Origin: Nitrososphaeraceae archaeon | Lineage (GTDB): Archaea > Thermoproteota > Nitrososphaeria > Nitrososphaerales > Nitrososphaeraceae | DNA length: 5,367 bases | Reading direction: 5' to 3' | NCBI GenBank assembly: GCA_025922735.1 | Contig: JAICHI010000096.1 | Span: forward strand, 1-5,367 | Part shown: piece by piece, positions 1 to 4,339 of the stretch | Position numbering within the stretch: the first letter of the stretch is position 1 | Layout of the letters: each line of letters begins with the position of its first letter | The notes under the pieces: generated by a model | What the model was told of the DNA's origin: nothing | The model's database searches: none | The model's input: the letters and a program-made list of their open reading frames with translations, nothing else | Translations under genes and position numbers: made by a program

Positions 1-468
1 ACGGCCATCTACCCTCATCTTGCACCAATAGCCAATCGCTGGAACACTGCAATGGGCATAGACGTTCACTACCCGGAGAAACACGCGGACTTCATCGCTC
101 GTTGCCATGACGCCGGTCAGCTCAAGCCTACACCTCTGCTGCTTCAGTACCGCACGGGCGACTACAATTCCCTACACCAAGACCTCTATGGCGAGCACGT
201 CTTCCCACTCCAGATCGCGATTCTGCTGTCCGAACCCGAACGCGATTTCACAGGCGGCGAATTCGTGCTGACTGAACAGCGTCCGCGCATGCAATCACGG
301 CCAGAAGTCGTACAGCTTCACCAGGGTGACGCAGTCATTTTCGCCGTCCATCACCGCCCGGTGCAGGGCACTCGTAGTGTGTACCGCGTCAATCTCCGGC
401 ACGGTGTGAGCCGCGTACGCTCGGGGCAACGTCATACAGTAGGCATCATCTTCCATGACGCGCTGTGA
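1..468 (+). CDS. Fe(II)/2-oxoglutarate-dependent oxygenase, C-terminal part (5' end outside window)
   Basis: The frame is open from base 1, so the ATG at 52 is internal; the 17 residues before it (including YPHLAPIANRW) fit the family, and 155 residues are visible. Counting from base 1, the metal-binding HxD is His59-Gln-Asp61 in NSLHQDLYGEHVFPLQ. The distal His134 and the 2-oxoglutarate-binding Arg144 lie in RHGVSRVRSGQRHTVGIIF, which follows the usual H-x-V-x2-V-x2-G-x-R pattern. The catalytic set is therefore complete. The protein resembles bacterial proteins of about 220-240 residues annotated as 2OG-Fe(II) oxygenase, probably the COG3826/PF09859 group proposed to act on damaged DNA. Those family names are from memory, and the substrate is inferred. 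The gene is visibly richer in G+C than most of the window and is followed by a bacterial-style terminator. Both suggest acquisition from bacteria. Confidence 0.88.
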   Translation, partial: TAIYPHLAPIANRWNTAMGIDVHYPEKHADFIARCHDAGQLKPTPLLLQYRTGDYNSLHQDLYGEHVFPLQIAILLSEPERDFTGGEFVLTEQRPRMQSRPEVVQLHQGDAVIFAVHHRPVQGTRSVYRVNLRHGVSRVRSGQRHTVGIIFHDAL

Positions 469-566
469 GAGAGCTTTTCAATTATGCTGAATTTGTTCAG
501 TGAGTCAGGCAAAGGCGGAACGTGGTGAGGAGAGGGATTTGGGTCTTGCAGCGGCTATGCTGTGCA

Positions 567-602
567 GCTTCGTTCAGTGCTGAACGAAGCGGCCATTTTT
601 TT
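567..602 (+). terminator. Intrinsic (rho-independent style) terminator after the oxygenase gene
   Basis: GCTTCGTTCAG at 567-577 and CTGAACGAAGC at 580-590 are perfect reverse complements. This gives a 9-11 bp stem with a small loop, followed after five bases by seven T residues (596-602). It lies about 100 bases past the oxygenase stop. This is the bacterial form of terminator; archaeal termination mostly needs only a T-run. It may have arrived together with the oxygenase gene. Confidence 0.7.
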
Positions 603-898
603 GCGACGCTACAGGGCGTGACTGCTGAAACGCCGTTTCCGCGCAAATAGCTTGATCGCCTTGATGTAGTTCTTGAAGATTGTATGGATCAGCTAGGCTC
701 TTCCGATCGCTCTTCTTCACTTTGGGGAATCTAAGGAGGGGCAGGATAAAGCCTAACTGGTTGTTCTTCTTCTCATAATTGTCGTAGTACGTCGGAACTG
801 GATCTTGCGTTATTCTAAAACGCTGGGCAACCAAAACAGAGTACTACACGAGGAACCTACTTTGTATCATGATTTCTTATCCGCAAGTACTTTTTTTC

Positions 899-908
899 TA
901 ATTTATTA
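899..908 (+). promoter_or_regulatory. Possible TATA box of the DUF1801 gene
   Basis: TAATTTATTA lies after a T-run, about 45 bases before the ATG at 951. Transcription would then start near 930 with a short leader. The match to an archaeal TATA box is only fair. Confidence 0.3.
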
Positions 909-950
909 CTGTGCATCGGGCCATGCTCTGCTAGCAAAGAACAATCGCAA

Positions 951-1358
951 ATGAAGATAAAATATTTTAATAAAGGCACCCTATGGGATTTACTTTTGAT
1001 GGATGATGCCAGAGTAGCAGATTTTCTTAGCAACCTTCCAGAGGAAAAAAGAAAGCTTGCAGAGATAATAAGAAGAACAGTCCTTCAGGCAGACAAGAAA
1101 GTAGAAGAGACGATAAAGTGGGGAAATCTTACCTTTGTCAAGAATAGCAAAAACATTGCTTTCGTATACACATATGATAAGGGACCATATATCAACTTTG
1201 GATTTCTAAAAGCTACTTCGCTCAAAGACCCAAAAGGACTTTTTCAAGGAACAGGAAAAGGCATGCGACATGTAAAGATCTATTCGGAGAAGGATATAGA
1301 CAAAAAGCAATTTACTGTCTGGGTGAAAGAAGCGGTGCAATTAGAAGTTGATAGATAG
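951..1358 (+). CDS. DUF1801 domain protein (YdhG-like)
   Basis: The 135-residue product has the DUF1801 order. A helical N-terminal part contains VADFLSNLPEEKRKLAEIIR (residues 22-41). The signature EETIKWGNLTF follows at 52-62, then a strand region around 70-85 (FVYTYDKGPYINFGF) and GKGMRHVKI at 102-110, before a C-terminal helix. The domain is normally 110-140 residues, so the gene is complete. DUF1801 shares a fold with bacterial YdhG, reported as a frataxin-like iron carrier in Bacillus. A role in iron handling here is only a family-level guess. No signal peptide or membrane segment is seen, so it is probably cytoplasmic. The ATG at 951 is used, but an in-frame ATG at 999, just before the conserved helix, is also possible; neither has a good ribosome site. 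The gene is AT-rich and lysine-rich like the archaeal genes here, and its stop lies 4 bases from a hydrolase fragment on the other strand. Confidence 0.85.
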   Translation: MKIKYFNKGTLWDLLLMDDARVADFLSNLPEEKRKLAEIIRRTVLQADKKVEETIKWGNLTFVKNSKNIAFVYTYDKGPYINFGFLKATSLKDPKGLFQGTGKGMRHVKIYSEKDIDKKQFTVWVKEAVQLEVDR

Positions 1359-1362
1359 CAGA

Positions 1363-1557
1363 CAGCATGTTTGTTATGTCCTCAACATGAGTATCTAGCG
1401 AGATTCGATTAAGTTCATGCAAAAGATGGGAACTGGCTCCTAGTCCAGTTAGCGTAGGCGTGTAGACATCATGCCTTGCTGCTCGAAGCAGGGGCACTAT
1501 GAAACGCCAGCACCAGCCACCGTGTCCGGTGCCATGCACTAGGACGAAGGCTGTCAT
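1363..1557 (-). pseudogene. Alpha/beta hydrolase, N-terminal stump only
   Basis: Read leftwards from the ATG at 1557, the first 65 residues match the start of the small alpha/beta hydrolases related to plant salicylate/methyl-ester esterases and bacterial EstC-like proteins. They include FVLVHGTGHGGWCW (strand plus oxyanion-hole HG motif), PLLRAARHDVYTPTLTGLG and LDTHVEDITNML. Family members are about 230-260 residues. Here the similarity stops after THVEDITNML at about base 1363, where the family would continue toward the nucleophile G-H-S-x-G-G. The frame then reads antisense through the DUF1801 3' end to a stop at 1312. The nucleophile Ser, the acid and the catalytic His are all missing, so the product cannot be an active hydrolase. 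An in-frame TTG at 1572 adds five residues, but the ATG suits the family better. The stretch is GC-richer than its surroundings, consistent with a bacterial origin. It looks like the remains of a gene cut by a rearrangement. Confidence 0.8.
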
Positions 1558-1713
1558 GCTACCGCTGAACAAGTGCTCCGGAGTATTTCAATCTTGATGC
1601 TACTTGCATATAGTTTCTTTGGAGTGGCAATTGAGCATGTTTTCATGAAGCGGCTTTTTGTATCTCAGAGATGCACATTTTGCAATTGGCTTAGTTCCAA
1701 TAATTATTATTCT

Positions 1714-1905
1714 CTATTGATGAGCCTCGTTGAATTTCCACAGAAGACAGTCCTTGGTTGTCTGTACTAAACTTCTAAGCTCATTATTGTCATCCCCATC
1801 CTTCATTATTTGGTTTATCTTAATTGAGGATAATCCTAATGACTCAAGTTCTCCTATCAGATATGATCGCTCATGGCCTTCTGTAGGCAAATGAAATTTG
1901 GACAT
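1714..1905 (-). CDS. Small hypothetical protein (63 aa) with its own TATA promoter
   Basis: The product is not recognised. It is a short, soluble, mostly helical protein of mixed charge, with segments such as RSYLIGELESLGLSS and NNELRSLVQTTKDCLLW. It has no Cys pairs, signal peptide or membrane segment. It is called real mainly because of its upstream region. A TATATA at 1928-1933 is centred 25 bases before the ATG at 1905, the spacing expected for an archaeal leaderless transcript, and the same place holds an inverted repeat. A plus-strand frame (GTG 1573 to 1770) overlaps its 3' end but lacks promoter support. The gene lies alone, with decayed sequence on its upstream side. Confidence 0.5.
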   Translation of the reverse strand: MSKFHLPTEGHERSYLIGELESLGLSSIKINQIMKDGDDNNELRSLVQTTKDCLLWKFNEAHQ

Positions 1906-1930
1906 AGTAGTATATACCTAGAACTACTAT
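1904..1930. repeat. 8-bp inverted repeat over promoter and start codon (possible operator)
   Basis: ATAGTAGT (1904-1911) and ACTACTAT (1923-1930) are exact reverse complements separated by 11 bases. One arm overlaps the TATA box and the other the start codon of the 63-aa gene. A dimeric regulator bound here would block TBP/TFB access. Use as an operator is inferred only from position and symmetry. Confidence 0.4.
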
Positions 1931-2470
1931 ATACATGAAATAACAGATTGTTTAGAGTAGCGACTCCACTTTAGCGCAATAACACAACAACCTAATTAAC
2001 TACTATCCAATACTCAATCTCCCGCCAGCTTGGTGCAATCTCTGCAATGTGATTTTGAGTAAAGCTCACTTGTTGTCCTCCTATCATATTTAGAAGTCCA
2101 TCTCTGCCTTTAACAGTGTGGTGCTCTGTTTGCCATCAGGGCGTCTTCTATTCTTTGTTTGTGAATATGAAGATACACAATTCTTTACCAGCTGTTCGTC
2201 ATGTTCAACTCCTCAATAATCTTCCGTTCACTGTGTGTACTTTTTAAAGACATTTTAGAACATAGATTGTTATCTCAAACTTGATAATCTAAGAAGATTG
2301 ACTTCTCTCTAATTGTTTTCTTATCGCTTGGGATGTTGCTGCTTAATAGTTCAATTGCTCAATCAAACCTTCTGTGAGCATCATCGAAATGCAGCATGGA
2401 ATCAGGACCGCAATGCTCATAATAGAATAGACGATATTGTGACAACAGCTCGAACAAGAATATATGCTAT
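1906..2470. other. AT-rich stretch without an intact gene; possibly decayed coding sequence
   Basis: No complete gene is seen. On the minus strand, one frame runs from an ATG at 2253 to a stop at 2185 (22 codons), continues in frame to a stop at 2110 and again to a stop at 2014. The pieces read like protein (for example ERKIIEELN, HKQRIEDALMANRA). A second minus frame ends at 1992. It has a perfect AGGAGG (2082-2077) seven bases before a GTG at 2069, followed by 25 codons. A plus frame is open from 2313 to 2471 and may belong to the SirB1-like remnant downstream. No piece is recognised alone. A degraded gene is as likely as chance. Confidence 0.3.
1928..1933 (-). promoter_or_regulatory. TATA box of the 63-aa gene
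   Basis: TATATA, read on the minus strand, is centred about 25 bases upstream of the ATG at 1905. That fits an archaeal promoter with transcription beginning at or next to the start codon. A second TATATA copy at 1911-1916 is too close to the ATG to serve it. Confidence 0.5.
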
Positions 2471-2764
2471 GTGAATCTAGATAATCCGAGGCAGCACGAC
2501 GATCTCGACCACTCACATGGTTGTTATTGTTACAATGCTGTGCACAGATTCATGAATAAGAATGCAATTATTCTTAGACTACTGAGCATGCAGACGCTGC
2601 TGTATCAATCCTTATTGCATAAAGGCAATTGGCAAGAGGGGAGCGAGCAGGATAACGAAATAAACCTTGAGCGACTAATCGTACAACAAAAGGGTTTTCC
2701 AGTTGCTCTGGCTATAGTTATTCACATCGCTGAGAGGTTGCTTTTCTCTAGATGCGTAGATTGA
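2471..2764 (+). pseudogene. Remnant of a SirB1/transglutaminase-core-like gene, 3' truncated
   Basis: The frame opens at a GTG at 2471 and gives 97 codons. Residues around 41-90 resemble the SirB1 (E. coli YchA) family. A helix LLSMQTLLYQSL is followed by a Gly-containing turn (HKGNWQEG), then NLERLIVQQKG and FPVALAIVIHIAERLL. This matches the family pattern of a hydrophobic helix, then xLxxVLxxRxG, then xxSLxxxxxxVAxRL at the same spacing. The alignment is from memory and is moderate. The family continues with further transglutaminase-like core segments, but here the frame stops five residues after AERLL, where it meets the 82-aa gene on the other strand. Upstream, another plus frame (2313-2471) ends RIDDIVTTARTRIYAM, which could be the preceding helix shifted by one base near 2470. 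There is no good start or promoter. It could instead be an unrelated chance frame. Confidence 0.4.
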
Positions 2765-2996
2765 AACCTCTATCCGAATTGGGCTCAGAGCCTTTTTGAT
2801 TCAAATAATAGCGTCTGATGGTTTCTTTGCTTATTTCATCCTGCATTATTATTCCTCCGCGCCTTCCCGGCGTTTTTCCCTCTTGATAGTTCACTCTCCT
2901 TCTTTCGTCGCGCAGTTCATTTTCGCCCTTTTTCTTCAGCTCTGCTGCATACACGACACGAAAATCTTGCTCTTGCGTTGTGGCATATTCACTCAT
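2748..2996 (-). CDS. Hypothetical charged protein (82 aa), second gene of a small operon
   Basis: The product is not recognised. It is very hydrophilic and rich in Lys, Arg, Glu and Asp. Residues 19-34 form a strongly charged helix (ELKKKGENELRDERRR), followed by a basic Gly-rich loop (KTPGRRGG, 41-48) and a second likely helix ISKETIRRYYLNQ (55-67). There are no Cys residues, signal peptide or membrane segments. Nucleic-acid or protein binding is possible but not shown. Its ATG (2996-2994) overlaps the TGA of the 42-aa ORF upstream as ATGA, which supports translational coupling and this start. A hydrophobic plus-strand frame at 2796-3005 is its antisense shadow. Its last bases overlap the end of the SirB1-like remnant on the plus strand. 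Confidence 0.55.
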   Translation of the reverse strand: MSEYATTQEQDFRVVYAAELKKKGENELRDERRRVNYQEGKTPGRRGGIIMQDEISKETIRRYYLNQKGSEPNSDRGFNLRI

Positions 2997-3121
2997 TTCT
3001 TATGACCCTTAACTCTGAAAAAGATGTCAGTACCTTCGGGTGGCCCTGTTGTGCGAAGGCGAACAATAGCCACAGTAATCGGTGTTCGGTCTGCCATGAC
3101 AGATACATTCACATCTGCCAT
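2993..3121 (-). CDS. Hypothetical microprotein (42 aa), first gene of the operon
   Basis: It runs from an ATG at 3121 to a TGA at 2995-2993 that shares bases with the next gene's ATG. The product is not recognised. A beta-like central part (ITVAIVRLRTTG, residues 15-26) is followed by PPEGTDIFFRVKGHKK and a basic tail. The first 16 bases include ATGGCAGA, which recurs 24 bases later in the same frame, so Met9-Ala-Asp is an alternative start. Upstream, AATATATT at 3155-3148 is about 30 bases from the ATG and suits an archaeal promoter. The 4-base overlap, the promoter spacing and the plausible composition together argue that this short gene is real. None of them alone proves it. Confidence 0.5.
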   Translation of the reverse strand: MADVNVSVMADRTPITVAIVRLRTTGPPEGTDIFFRVKGHKK

Positions 3122-3147
3122 ATGTCTGAGTTTTATTAAATTTTCTC

Positions 3148-3155
3148 AATATATT
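3148..3155 (-). promoter_or_regulatory. Probable TATA box of the 42/82-aa operon
   Basis: AATATATT, a palindrome, is centred 30 bases upstream of the ATG at 3121. This places transcription start a few bases before the start codon. Another AT-rich patch (3131-3140) is closer and less suitable. Confidence 0.4.
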
Positions 3156-3556
3156 CTATACACAGTATTGATATTTAACTAGATCTTATATCATCAGTTG
3201 CGATTTCTGTGGCATTGCACGTAGAGGGGTATGTACCTGAGGAAGATTAACTGATATGATATATATATAAGATTGTTGTAGAAAAATATGATCTAATCTA
3301 TCATGAATATTCTTTGATGCAAAGGATTCTGTTTGCCATTAGGCAGCCCCAAAGCGAGTACATTCCGGCAGAGATTCTTTGGCGCTAGCACACGAAGACG
3401 TGTTGGCCTCGACATTGATGCTTGGCTTCACTAATTCTAAACTGGATGTAGATTCCTCATGGTTGCCGCTTTGGCTATTGCAATGTGATTGTAGTGGCCA
3501 TAATAATATCGACGATTGAGGTTAGATACACAATTGTACAACACTGATTGGGCTTA
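3156..3556. other. Intergenic region between the minus operon and the wHTH gene
   Basis: No supported gene is seen. It contains a TATATATA run at 3260-3269 that looks like a strong TATA box but has no convincing ORF after it. Two short overlapping frames are present: plus 3317-3388 (23 codons from ATG) and minus 3415-3293 (40 codons from ATG, basic, not recognised). Both are within chance expectation. Confidence 0.45.
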
Positions 3557-3557
3557 C

Positions 3558-3564
3558 ATATATA
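3558..3564 (+). promoter_or_regulatory. Probable TATA box of the wHTH/zinc-ribbon pair
   Basis: ATATATA is centred about 33 bases before the ATG at 3594, leaving a leader of a few bases. A second AT-rich element, ATATAAT (3575-3581), is too close to the ATG for normal TATA spacing. Confidence 0.4.
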
Positions 3565-3593
3565 GTCGCAGTGCATATAATAGATTGATAACA

Positions 3594-3872
3594 ATGAAAT
3601 ACAGAAGTAGAACAGAACTTGCTTCTAATATTTTAGAGGCAGCAAACGGTGGCGCTACCAAGACCAAGATAATGTATAAGGCATTTCTTTCATATGCTCA
3701 ATTAAAAGAATATCTTGCAATGTTGACTCAAAATGGCCTCGTGGCACATGATGTCGAGGGAGAGAAGTACCGGACTACAAGCAATGGGATTAAATTCATT
3801 GAAAGCACTAGGGAGCTGAACGGATTGCTCACAGCAGGAGCTCCAGAAGATGGGCTGACAAGACATGTTTGA
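3594..3872 (+). CDS. Winged helix-turn-helix protein (HTH_45-like, 92 aa)
   Basis: This is a small single-domain DNA-binding protein. Helix 1 is about residues 6-17 (RTELASNILEAA). Helix 2 follows at 22-30 after the Gly-Gly turn (TKTKIMYKA), and the recognition helix at 33-49 (SYAQLKEYLAMLTQNGL). The wing runs 50-65 (VAHDVEGEKYRTTSNG), and a C-terminal helix begins KFIES. The pattern ILEAA, then G-x-TKTKIMYKA, then S-x-x-Q-L-x-x-Y-L-x-x-L-x-x-x-G-L is typical of the archaeal wHTH group PF14947, to which I assign it from memory. This group is abundant in Thaumarchaeota and Sulfolobales. The frame is open upstream to a TTG at 3516, but the ATG at 3594 fits the domain start and the TATA box. The stop overlaps the next ORF by 8 bases, so the two are probably translated together. 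It is likely a local transcriptional regulator; the target is unknown. Confidence 0.85.
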   Translation: MKYRSRTELASNILEAANGGATKTKIMYKAFLSYAQLKEYLAMLTQNGLVAHDVEGEKYRTTSNGIKFIESTRELNGLLTAGAPEDGLTRHV

Positions 3873-3969
3873 TGATGAAGAAAATCTCCAGCCGCCATCC
3901 ACCTGTCCGAGATGTGGCAGGACGACCAAGTTTGGCGGAAGATGTGAATGTGAACAGATATTGTGGTAG
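3865..3969 (+). CDS. CPxCG zinc-ribbon microprotein (34 aa)
   Basis: The ATG at 3865 overlaps the last 8 bases of the wHTH gene, and the frame ends at a TAG at 3967. The product has an acidic start (MFDDEEN), PPST, then CPRCGRTTKFGGRCEC (residues 14-29). Cys14, Cys17, Cys27 and Cys29 could bind one zinc ion. Tiny CPxCG proteins are widespread in archaea, several are experimentally supported in haloarchaea, and they often sit beside regulators. The four well-spaced Cys, the GG turn and the overlap with the wHTH gene make chance unlikely. It may act as a partner or modulator of the wHTH protein, which is inference. The same frame continues past the TAG into the next zinc finger. Confidence 0.7.
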   Translation: MFDDEENLQPPSTCPRCGRTTKFGGRCECEQILW

Positions 3970-4000
3970 CACTTAAAATTTGGTAATAAAGACGCGAATA

Positions 4001-4158
4001 ATGGGCATTATAGTACAGTAAAGTGCCAACTTTGCTTTGATCAAATGTACGTGTCTGATGTAGTGGTGCACCTGATAAATCGACATTATGTTGGAGATTT
4101 AGCTCTTTACAACAACAAACCGCTAAAATCATGGATCGAGCATATGTGTATAGTTTGA
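4001..4158 (+). pseudogene. C2H2-type zinc-finger ORF with a disrupted start
   Basis: The frame from 3970 to the TGA at 4156-4158 encodes VKCQLCFDQMYVSDVVVHLI followed by NRH and a C-terminal tail that includes YNNKPLKSWIEH. The putative ligands have C-x2-C-x11-H-x4-H spacing, with the first Cys codon at 4024 and the last His codon at 4084. This is close to the classical C2H2 finger, and short proteins of this kind are known in archaea. No ATG, GTG or TTG lies in this frame between the TAG at 3967 and the Cys pair. An ATG at 4001 is in the neighbouring frame and stops after six codons. One extra G in the GGG at 4003-4005 would join it to the finger (M-G-H-Y-S-T-V-K-C), giving about 52 residues. 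TTAAAATTT (3973-3981) lies about 24 bases before that ATG, as expected for a promoter. The gene may be broken by a one-base deletion, start at a non-standard codon, or reflect a sequencing error. Confidence 0.5.
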
Positions 4159-4272
4159 TGGGTTGAGAACAGCGACTCTGCGTACCTGGCGTGGGACCAG
4201 CGATGGGGTAATTGTTTCGCATGTAAATGTTACAGAAACTCTCCACTGTTTGGCTGAAATCACTAGCCGTCG

Positions 4273-4280
4273 TTTATATA
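4273..4280 (+). promoter_or_regulatory. TATA box of the TFB gene
   Basis: TTTATATA is a good archaeal TATA match. Transcription would begin near 4300, leaving a leader of about 40-50 bases before the ATG at 4340 or 4352. This supports starting TFB there rather than at the far-upstream TTG at 4163. Confidence 0.55.
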
Positions 4281-4339
4281 GTAGGCAAGTCCATGTACAA
4301 CGACTAGTCTTCCATCCTGGGGATTATTCCTCTCATAGT

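Larger units (their letters stand above)
469..950. other. Intergenic region between oxygenase and DUF1801 gene
   Basis: Apart from the hairpin at 567-602 and an AT-rich promoter-like patch near 899-908, no convincing gene is seen. A minus-strand frame is open from a TTG at 834 to 574 (86 codons). Its middle, for example PVPTYYDNYEKKNN, is not recognised as any family. It has no ATG and no clear promoter, and its end runs through the terminator hairpin, so it is not called as a gene. Composition shifts from GC-rich (to about 680) to AT-rich (after about 840). Confidence 0.5.

Noticed and set aside
574..834. 86-codon minus-strand frame starting at a TTG
   Set aside because: No family recognised, no ATG, a stop immediately upstream, no promoter, and it reads through the terminator hairpin. 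A fragment of a lost gene cannot be excluded.
1573..1770. 65-codon plus-strand frame from a GTG, hydrophobic at the start
   Set aside because: It overlaps the better-supported 63-aa gene, lacks a promoter or ribosome site, and its start lies antisense to the upstream end of the hydrolase stump.
2796..3005. 69-codon hydrophobic plus-strand frame resembling a membrane protein
   Set aside because: It is the antisense shadow of the highly charged 82-aa gene; antisense of Lys/Glu-rich codons gives Phe/Leu-rich sequence.
3188..3235. Zinc-ribbon-like reading C-D-F-C-G on the plus strand
   Set aside because: Only about 20 codons between stops, no start codon and no second Cys pair.
2125..3343. 16-base direct repeat TCTGTTTGCCATYAGG at 2125-2140 and 3328-3343
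   Set aside because: One mismatch in 16, with flanks that do not match. A pair this similar is not improbable by chance in a 5 kb window.
3728..4246. 172-codon minus-strand frame opposite the wHTH, zinc-ribbon and C2H2 ORFs
   Set aside because: No recognisable domain, while the plus strand has clear wHTH and zinc-ligand patterns. Long only because the sense frames are open.
4163..4339. 59-residue N-terminal extension of TFB from a TTG
   Set aside because: Not like any TFB N-terminus. The TATA box at 4273-4280 lies inside it, and the zinc ribbon begins just after the ATG at 4340/4352.
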